A stretch of DNA of 64,000 nt, from the NCBI GenBank assembly GCA_015231795.1, contig JADGAX010000004.1:21001-85000 (forward strand). Reading direction: 5' to 3'. This document shows positions 54,731 to 64,000 of the stretch, one piece after another (position 1 is the first letter of the stretch; every line of letters begins with the position of its first letter). Below the pieces are notes generated by a model. The model did not search any database. It was given only the letters and a program-made list of their open reading frames with translations, and had not been told where the DNA came from. This DNA comes from Alphaproteobacteria bacterium. Its GTDB lineage: Bacteria; Pseudomonadota; Alphaproteobacteria; Rhodospirillales; WMHbin7. A program made the translations under genes and the position numbers.

Positions 54731-55012
54731 TTACAATCCCAATTCGCTATGCGAACCCAAGCGGACCAATTCCAACGTTTGATCGTCGGGCTTTCGATAA
54801 ATCAAAACCAAGTCCGGGTGAATATGGCAGTCGCGGCAGTCTTTCCATTCCCCGATTAGGGCGTGATCGCGAAATTGTGCCGGTGGCGGCACATCCGAAA
54901 CAAGAAGACCGACAATTTCCAAAAGATCGCTGTCCAGCGTTTTCCGGTGGCGGCCTTTTTGTTCGCGCTTGTAGTCGCGCTTGAAAATTCCTGTCCGCCT
55001 AATCGTCCGCAT
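54731..55012 (-). CDS. yafQ: YafQ-type mRNA interferase toxin
   Basis: 93 aa. RelE-superfamily ribosome-dependent endonuclease: FKRDYKREQKGRH at the N-terminus, then FRDHALIGEWKDCRDCHIHPDLVLIYRK and LVRLGSHSELGL. The His residues of DHxLxGxW, CHIxPD and SHSEL match the YafQ catalytic set. The aromatic residue expected right after SHSEL (Phe91 in E. coli YafQ) is Gly here, so activity may be altered. Start overlaps the antitoxin by 14 bases. Confidence 0.88.
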   Translation of the reverse strand: MRTIRRTGIFKRDYKREQKGRHRKTLDSDLLEIVGLLVSDVPPPAQFRDHALIGEWKDCRDCHIHPDLVLIYRKPDDQTLELVRLGSHSELGL

Positions 55013-55262
55013 TCAGGTCGGCCATCAGTTCTTCAAGACTTCCGACCGGAACCGTCTCGCCACGACGAGCCGCCTTGATGGCCTCGATGGTCTTGGCGTT
55101 GGGAATCAGAGGGTCGAAGGGCAAGGCCTTATCACGTGCGATCCTCGTCATCATCAGGCGGAAGGCGTCGGACACTGTCAGGCCCATGGCGGCCAGCACG
55201 GCCCCGGCCTCTTCCTTGATGTGTTCGTCGATCCGGGCGCGGACAACGGCATTGGCGGTCAT
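54999..55262 (-). CDS. dinJ: DinJ/RelB-type antitoxin
   Basis: 87 aa from MTANAVVRARIDEHIKEEAGAVLAAMGLTVSDAFRLMMTRIARDKALPF, the ribbon-helix-helix of RelB/DinJ antitoxins, with a C-terminal toxin-binding tail. AAGGAGG eight bases before 55262 decides this start over 55280. It would neutralise YafQ, repress the operon and stabilise the element by post-segregational killing. Confidence 0.88.
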   Translation of the reverse strand: MTANAVVRARIDEHIKEEAGAVLAAMGLTVSDAFRLMMTRIARDKALPFDPLIPNAKTIEAIKAARRGETVPVGSLEELMADLNADD

Positions 55263-55409
55263 GGCTTTCGCCTCCTTCATTCTCTGGGCTACAATGTAGC
55301 ACAGGTAGGGCGCGCTTCCAAACGCTTTGCTAGCCCACCGCTAAATTAAGGGGCAACAAACAATTTCTATTGCTGCTAACCACCAGCAAAACAACACAAA
55401 TATAATTTG

Positions 55410-56144
55410 CTATTGTTGAATTGGCACGCCCTTTACCCAGATAAGGAATGTATCCCGTTCCCATAAATGGGGAATGTTATCGACCACTTCTTCGACTTTC
55501 AGGGCTTGGTCCTCGTTTAAAGCGCCAATGATGTTGCCCTTGACATAAATGCCTTTATTTCTGCGTGGTGGGGCATCGCGTCTTGCAGTGTTAAGTCTTG
55601 CTGTTAGAACATCCCCATTTTTAGGAATCGTTTTAAAATTAAGAAGCTGCGGATACAGCGTGCCTGTTTTGCGATTGAATTTACCAGCATATGACCACGC
55701 CGGCTCATTTACATTTATTATTGAACCGGCGTTGGCGAATTTATTTTTTATACTGTCATCTTCAATATCATCAATCTTATTCCGCTCTTTATTAAATCGG
55801 TTAACTGCATCAGTTGCTGCTGCTTCTACCCATTCCTTCAAATCGCTCCTTGCGTGTTGCTTCTCTTCTTCAAATGAACGTTTTATTTCATTGGCGGTTT
55901 TCTCAATTTCCTGTTTATAGGAATCTGCTACCCTCTCAAATATTCTCGGTATTCCAACGAAGCCCAATAACAAACCTATTCCAGCGCAGCTTGCCGCAAA
56001 AATTGTTGCAATATTTCTTACAAAGTCCGAAGAAAGCCATTTATAAAGTCTGTGCTCAGTGATTGACGTTTTTCTAGGCGGCGGTCGTTCAGATTCCCCA
56101 TTCGCCTGCTCGGGCTGATCTGGCTTTAATGTTTCTTCGCTCAT
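55410..56144 (-). CDS. Membrane protein with coiled coil and SH3-like C-terminus, unknown
   Basis: 244 aa from MSEETLKPDQPEQ, with GGGGGGTG five bases before the ATG. A Pro/Glu-rich cytoplasmic N-terminus, one membrane helix (IATIFAASCAGIGLLLGFVGI, about 50-70), a charged coiled coil (KQEIEKTANEIKRSFEEEKQHARSDL), then a globular end with NEPAWSYAGKFNRKTGTLYPQLLNFKTIPKNGDVLTARLNTARRD that resembles a bacterial SH3-like fold. Function unknown; AT-rich cargo of the element. Confidence 0.65.
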   Translation of the reverse strand: MSEETLKPDQPEQANGESERPPPRKTSITEHRLYKWLSSDFVRNIATIFAASCAGIGLLLGFVGIPRIFERVADSYKQEIEKTANEIKRSFEEEKQHARSDLKEWVEAAATDAVNRFNKERNKIDDIEDDSIKNKFANAGSIINVNEPAWSYAGKFNRKTGTLYPQLLNFKTIPKNGDVLTARLNTARRDAPPRRNKGIYVKGNIIGALNEDQALKVEEVVDNIPHLWERDTFLIWVKGVPIQQ

Positions 56145-56255
56145 ATCACCCCCCAATCCCCGTTCGACCCATTTCTCAGCCCGGCAGAGGCGACGGCATG
56201 CCGGACGATTGAAATTCAAAATTCAAGACCCGACCCCAATCTTCTTACGTCCTCT

Positions 56256-57962
56256 TTACGGGACGACGGTGATGCTGATGCTTACGCTGGCGCTTCCTTG
56301 GCTATTCGTAGCAGTAATCGTTCGGTTGTACGTATCACCAACCTGGCCAAGAGGGATAGTTCCAGAAAAGCGACCCGTTGTTGAATCAAATGACAGGTTT
56401 GCTATAGCAGAACTGTTTGAGTAAGTTAAATTTTCACCTGAGAAATACTCTGAAGTGTCTAAAGTGAAGACTACAGTTGCCTGAGCGTTTGTTGCCTGCG
56501 TCCCTGATACCTTTGCACTTGGTGCACAAATTGCTTTGCCACATGATTTTGCCAACTCAGAATTCTTGCTATCCCGCACTTCCTTTGCTAGTTCTTGCGA
56601 GCGCTTGAGCGATTCCTGAATCGCGCGGGGCTGTTCGGCCACACCTGCTGCCGAGAGGCGCATGCCCGCCTTGGCGGCGGCTGGTGACGTGGGCTTGGCT
56701 GTTTCGGCCCCCGTGGGTGGCAGGAAGCCTAGGCGGCCCAAAGCGCCCTCGGTTTCGCGCATGCTATCTTCCGACGACGGCATGGGCTGGGATGCTAAAT
56801 TCAAAGGCCCGTTTCCGTTGGCGACACTTAACGTGCTGGCCCGCTGCTTTTGATCCTCGGTCCACAGATCGGAAACCCGCCATGAAGCTAGCAAGGTTTG
56901 TTCCTTGTGGCTGGTCTGGCGATAGCTGAGGGATAACGGCCCCACTTCGGCCGCCGCCGTGCCGCCAACCACGCCACGCGTATCAACATCACCGCCCATG
57001 CCGACCAGCCAGCGCAGCGAATGGCCAAAATAATCGCCGCCCAAAAATGCCACACCCAGCCCGCCATTGCCCACGGCTTTCCACTGGGTCGTGTTATCGA
57101 CATGGTTGTAATGGGCGATGTTAACGCCGGTTCCCACCGACACCGGCAGATAGGCACCCAGGATGCTGGGGGTGACGGCACGCAGGCTTAGATCACTCGC
57201 ATTGGTGCGCGGGCTTCCCTGAAAGCCCGAACGTTCCATCGGGCTAAAGCCATAGGTGGCCGTTCCCGACAGCGATGAAACATTGTCCATCAAGGTTTGC
57301 AACGGGGCGGCCAACGAAGGCGGCAAGGATTCGCTCACACCCTGGCGGCCAGGGTTGCGCTTGAACCAATTGAGATACGTGGTGTAGGTGCGAACCTGCC
57401 GATCATCGAGCAAATAATATTCGGTCGCCTGCGAAACATGCTCACCCAGCGTAAAGCTGGACCAGGGGTCAAGTTCCGGCACCACGAATTGGAATTGGCC
57501 ATAGCCTTCCTGGGCGCGATGATTGGTCAGGAACCCGGCGCCGATGGCGTAATGCTTTTCTTCATCCAGCACCGCGCCCAGCGTGAAGCCGCCGCGCGTT
57601 TTGTATTTGTTGTCCCATTTCATCCGCATGGAAAAATCGGACAGTTCGAAACCCAGCGTGGCGTTCTGGCCCCATTCGCTGCCCGTTTGATCGGGCAAGG
57701 ATGGATTTAGCGAAGCCCGGAATGGACCGGCCGCGTAATTCAGGCCAGATGGCGATGGCTGCGAAGTTCGAAGAACGGTATCGGTAAAGGACGAGGAACG
57801 GGAAGCAGAATTATACCCCCCCCCGCTGTAGTTTGCGGGGTGTTCGTCGGCATGGGCGATTGCGCCGATGGACAAACCAGCCGCAGCCAAGAAAGCCGCA
57901 TGCACGGTCTTTCGACCGGCGCGGCTATGGCTGGCGGGTTGCTGATTTTTGCGGCGAAACAT
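56256..57962 (-). CDS. Exported protein with C-terminal Ig-like domain (putative outer-membrane cargo)
   Basis: 568 aa. Signal peptide MFRRKNQQPASHSRAGRKTVHAAFLAAAGLSIGAIAHA. Residues 40-370 are rich in alternating hydrophobic strands (GSEWGQNATLGFELSDFSMRMKWDNKYKTRGGFTLGAVLDEEKH), suggesting a beta-barrel. A linker follows, then residues 495-568 form an Ig-like fold of the putative-Ig type (LTYSNSSAIANLSFDSTTGRFSGTIPLGQVGDTYNRTITATNSQGSASVSI). Possibly an adhesin or surface protein carried by the element. Confidence 0.6.
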   Translation of the reverse strand: MFRRKNQQPASHSRAGRKTVHAAFLAAAGLSIGAIAHADEHPANYSGGGYNSASRSSSFTDTVLRTSQPSPSGLNYAAGPFRASLNPSLPDQTGSEWGQNATLGFELSDFSMRMKWDNKYKTRGGFTLGAVLDEEKHYAIGAGFLTNHRAQEGYGQFQFVVPELDPWSSFTLGEHVSQATEYYLLDDRQVRTYTTYLNWFKRNPGRQGVSESLPPSLAAPLQTLMDNVSSLSGTATYGFSPMERSGFQGSPRTNASDLSLRAVTPSILGAYLPVSVGTGVNIAHYNHVDNTTQWKAVGNGGLGVAFLGGDYFGHSLRWLVGMGGDVDTRGVVGGTAAAEVGPLSLSYRQTSHKEQTLLASWRVSDLWTEDQKQRASTLSVANGNGPLNLASQPMPSSEDSMRETEGALGRLGFLPPTGAETAKPTSPAAAKAGMRLSAAGVAEQPRAIQESLKRSQELAKEVRDSKNSELAKSCGKAICAPSAKVSGTQATNAQATVVFTLDTSEYFSGENLTYSNSSAIANLSFDSTTGRFSGTIPLGQVGDTYNRTITATNSQGSASVSISITVVP

Positions 57963-58070
57963 CGGCCCCTTAAATTCCCCTGACAGCGCGCCGACGAAGA
58001 CCCCGGCACGTTAGGGTGGAAGATACCTACGTCAATCGAGCCGGTCCAGCAATATTCTGTATTTTTGCGT

Positions 58071-58487
58071 TTATTGGGCTACGGCCAGTCCGGCCATAGG
58101 CCCCGTGGAAAAATCATTTCCAGATGGCCGTAGCCGTGGCGCAGGGGCGGCCAGAACCCCTGTTTGCGACTTATCTGTCAGGCGGGCCAGGGATTTTTGA
58201 AAATGACGTTGGGCGGCCTCCCGCACCGCAGCAGACTCGAATTTGAGAAGGTTTTCCAGCCTATCTCTGATTTCCTGGTGCCGCTCGGGGCTTTTAAAGG
58301 CCAGCCGGGCCAAACTGGCGATGTAGGACTCGGCCAATCGGAGCTTCATCCTCAAGTCGATACCCTTTTGGCTTTCGCGCCAGCGCGAAAGAAGAACCTG
58401 CCGCGCTGCTTTCAGCCTCGCTTCTTTTTCTTCGATTGCAGCAAGCCTTTCTTTCATGCTTCTGTGATGTTTCTTTTCATTTTCCAT
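58071..58487 (-). CDS. MobC/TraD-like relaxosome accessory protein
   Basis: 138 aa from MENEKKHHRSMKERLAAIEEKEARLKAARQVLLSRWRESQKG. A basic, helical protein with a hydrophobic helix (ESYIASLARLAF), the pattern of small accessory proteins next to MobA/MobL relaxases. It is divergent from the relaxase, with the oriT-like site between them. The upstream in-frame start at 58532 is less likely. Assignment rests mostly on context. Confidence 0.6.
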   Translation of the reverse strand: MENEKKHHRSMKERLAAIEEKEARLKAARQVLLSRWRESQKGIDLRMKLRLAESYIASLARLAFKSPERHQEIRDRLENLLKFESAAVREAAQRHFQKSLARLTDKSQTGVLAAPAPRLRPSGNDFSTGPMAGLAVAQ

Positions 58488-58568
58488 AATACACCCAAGA
58501 CAATGTTTATTGCTAAAGCTATAATATGGCACTTGAAATTATTATGCAAGCATAGTATAAATATGCAT

Positions 58569-58604
58569 AAGGGCGCACACTAAGCAATTACTTCGTCTTT
58601 GCTT
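58569..58604 (-). other. oriT-like nic region of IncQ/Ti type
   Basis: Read on the minus strand, 58582-58569 is TAGTGTGCGCCCTT, containing the GTGCGCCCT core of RSF1010/Ti-type nic sites. Directly 5' of it lies a perfect 6-bp inverted repeat (AAGCAA 58604-58599, TTGCTT 58587-58582; 11-base spacer), as in IncQ oriT. It sits between the MobC-like and relaxase genes. Confidence 0.7.
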
Positions 58605-58631
58605 CACATTTACTGCGTACATGGTGAGAAC

Positions 58632-59436
58632 GTGGCGATTTTTCATTTGAAAATGTCCCCAGTCAAAAGGTCCAAGGGCCAATCCGCCGTGGCGTCGGGT
58701 GCTTATATTTGCGGCCTGAAAGTCTGTGACCAGAGGACCGGCCAGACACACGATTACACGCGGCGCTCCGGCGTGATTGCCATTTCCGAACGGCCTGTCG
58801 GCTGGAAAGGTTCGGTAGATGAATTTCTGCGCGCCATGGAAATGAGGGAGGGCAGAAAAAACAGCATCCCCGGGAGGTCGGTCGTTTTGGCCCTGCCCTT
58901 TCCAACTACCAATAAAAAGACAGGTTAATCTCGTGAACGACTTCGCCCTCTATCTTCAGAAAAGGCACGGCTTGGCCGTGATTTTTGCTCTCCATGCCCC
59001 TGACCAGCATGGAAGTCAGAAAAATTATCACGCCCACCTTCTGCTGTCGTCGCGGCGCGTCGTGGATGGCATCCGCCTTGGCGAAAAGGCCAGAGAGCTT
59101 GATGTCCGGCAGACTGGCCGTATTCACCTGGAAGATTGGCGGAAGGAATGGGCGCGGCTGGTCAATGAAGCCCTGGCGAATGCAGGGATCGCCGAGCGCA
59201 TCGATCACCGTTCGCTCGCTCGCCGTGGGATTTTGCGGACACCCAAACGGCACCTCGGCCCAGCGGCTTCAGCGATGGAGCGGCGCGGCAAAAGAACGTT
59301 TTTGGGAGATCTGAATCGGGAGATTGGAAAGATTGCCCAACAGATGAGGATCGGCGTTTATGCCCCCGCGCCGATTCGTCACGCGAGCAGGGGGGTAGCC
59401 AATTTCGTTCAACGTGCCGTGGAGGGCAAAATCTAA
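58632..59436 (+). pseudogene. MobA/MobL relaxase, disrupted by a 1-base frameshift
   Basis: The N-terminal part (GTG 58632) reads AIFHLKMSPVKRSKGQSAVASGAYICG, with the motif-I Tyr, up to VVLALPF. Near 58900-58904 (TTTCC) one extra base shifts the frame into an early stop at 58928. Skipping it restores QLPIKRQVNLVNDFALYLQKRH. The second part keeps FALHAPDQHGSQKNYHAHLLLSSRR, the HxH metal motif, and ends 59436. About 268 codons, a relaxase domain without helicase. It may be a true mutation, a sequencing error or recoding. Confidence 0.8.
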
Positions 59437-59756
59437 TGGAGTATTCATCATCTGAAACCCAACGGGAAATCATCGAGCGCATTGCATGCGCGCGGTGTGG
59501 CGACTGTCTTTTCTTCCGCGGAGTCACGGATGAATATGGACGGTGCTGTAATCAACCACCCACGTCCGGTGGCTCAATCATGTCGCGGATCGGCGAAACC
59601 GATAATCTCTGGAAACTGGTCAATGTTCCCACCGTGACTCCGAATCATTTTTGCGGGTCGTTCCAGCGGAATGAATCGCAGAAATCGGCAGACAACACCC
59701 TGACCGACAGGCTGGAGTTGGCGATGCGCAAGCGGGAAATTCGTAACTTGAATTGA
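59436..59756 (+). CDS. Cysteine-rich small protein of unknown function
   Basis: 106 aa. Its ATG overlaps the relaxase stop (TAATG), so it is translationally coupled. Cysteines in CARCGDCLFFRG, CCNQPP and HFCGSF suggest a metal-binding site. I do not recognise the family. Co-occurrence with mobilization genes suggests a transfer-related role, but this is inference. Confidence 0.6.
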   Translation: MEYSSSETQREIIERIACARCGDCLFFRGVTDEYGRCCNQPPTSGGSIMSRIGETDNLWKLVNVPTVTPNHFCGSFQRNESQKSADNTLTDRLELAMRKREIRNLN

Positions 59757-59904
59757 TCTTTGGTGAACCGTCTGAATTTCTTCACCACTGTTTCAGTTTC
59801 CAGACTTCATCTTGGCGGGATTTAATTTTCGGGTCGATAATCCCGCCAAGTTGAATTTCCAGTTAAATTCGTTTATTCTTCCTTATCTTATTTTGGAACC
59901 AATC

Positions 59905-60138
59905 ATGGGCGCGATCCCTTTTTCCAAACCTCAGATTCTAGAATCCGACGCTTCACCCACTGATGGCGTGCCTCCAGCTTTGATGGCGAGCGATGTGCTA
60001 GCGATGCTGGCAAAGTTACTCGCCCGTGCTGCAGCAGACGAACACTTAAGATCGAAGGGGTTCATTCCTGGTCGCCTTCTTCTTGCCGTTTTCTTGATGT
60101 TTGCTTTGATTTGGCTGGCGATGTTTTTCTTGAGGTAG
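59905..60138 (+). CDS. Small tail-anchored membrane protein
   Basis: 77 aa from MGAIPFSKPQILESDASPTDG. A polar helical N-terminus and one C-terminal membrane helix (LLLAVFLMFALIWLAMFFL). It ends three bases before the recombinase ATG, so the two are probably co-translated. An upstream start at 59812 is possible. Function unknown. Confidence 0.55.
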   Translation: MGAIPFSKPQILESDASPTDGVPPALMASDVLAMLAKLLARAAADEHLRSKGFIPGRLLLAVFLMFALIWLAMFFLR

Positions 60139-60141
60139 TTT

Positions 60142-61854
<1,713 letters not shown>

Positions 61855-61957
61855 TCAACTGGTGTAAGAGATGCGCCATTTTGGCCGGTAGAAATTATGT
61901 GGCTTCTAAAGCCAAAGGAAGATCCGTGAAGAGTGCTGAAGTTCCGTTCCCTTGGAA

Positions 61958-62075
61958 GACCTGGCGACGACCTACTCTCCCATGCCTTAAGACATAGTAC
62001 CATCGGCGCTGAGGGTTTTCACGGCCGAGTTCGGGATGGGATCGGGTGTGGACCCCTCGCTAAGATCACCAGGTC
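61958..62075 (-). rRNA. rrf: 5S ribosomal RNA
   Basis: About 118 nt. Minus-strand sequence begins GACCTGGTGATCTTAGCGAG and ends with the complementary GTCGCCAGGTC. The conserved CCCGATCCCATCCCGAACTC loop is present. It lies between 23S and tRNA-fMet. Confidence 0.95.
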
Positions 62076-62169
62076 GTCCAAGAGAACAGTTCTTCAGCAG
62101 TAATGTGACTTCGGGTCGTGTCTATGCAAGAGAGAGTTGCGTCTCGCATTTGGTGCTTGTCTCTGCGCA

Positions 62170-64000
<1,831 letters not shown>

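Overview
The window looks like the chromosome of a GC-rich alphaproteobacterium, most likely Rhodospirillales (Magnetospirillum-like). The evidence is family content and synteny: a dapF-mtaB-ftsY block, a DUF2336 protein, a membrane-anchored c-type cytochrome next to kdsB and pheA, an apbE-rseC-rnfABCDGEH operon, and Cache-domain chemoreceptors. No species name can be read directly from the sequence.

Layout. 1-5.4 kb: aroB (cut by the window edge) and aroK on the minus strand, then on the plus strand a 46-codon membrane peptide, a large exported protein, a Xer recombinase and thyX. 5.4-12.2 kb: a nine-gene minus-strand operon for the Rnf ion-pumping ferredoxin:NAD oxidoreductase, headed by its flavin transferase gene apbE and a RseC-family gene. 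12.5-28.2 kb: housekeeping and signalling genes, including a TPR-methyltransferase, an aminotransferase, a PAS-GGDEF protein, a hybrid PAS histidine kinase, ftsY, mtaB, dapF, a chemoreceptor and a ferredoxin-like protein. 28.4-42.6 kb: a second chemoreceptor with a 1-base frameshift, plsY, a pyrB-pyrC pair whose PyrC lacks its metal-binding HxH, an ABC ATPase with a lipase, a yejA/yejB pair split by a HigBA-type toxin-antitoxin insertion, an inositol-phosphatase-like gene, cytochrome c, kdsB and pheA.

42.8-46.2 kb is accessory DNA next to tRNA-Gln(CUG). The tRNA 3' end is duplicated 145 bp downstream, followed by an AT-rich trypsin-like peptidase, a HepT-MntA toxin-antitoxin pair and small proteins. 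46.2-53.1 kb holds a methyltransferase, nagB, a dCMP deaminase and envelope genes (GT25, PagL, a GT39-type transferase, a GH1 beta-glucosidase).

The most interesting region is 53,237-61,793. It is an 8.5-kb integrative and apparently mobilizable element inserted at the 3' end of tRNA-fMet, the last gene of an rRNA operon (23S-5S-tRNA-fMet, minus strand). A 16-bp direct repeat of the tRNA 3' end marks both ends. The original rrn terminator is stranded on the far side of the element at 53.2 kb. The element carries a large serine recombinase, an IncQ/Ti-like nic region, a MobC-like gene, a frameshifted MobA/MobL relaxase, an HUH Rep-like protein behind a DinJ-YafQ pair, an exported Ig-domain protein and small unknown genes. 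The recombinase reading frame crosses the attachment core, so its C-terminal tail would differ between integrated and excised forms. Its 3' coding end also contains a minus-strand terminator-like hairpin that could replace the displaced rrn terminator.
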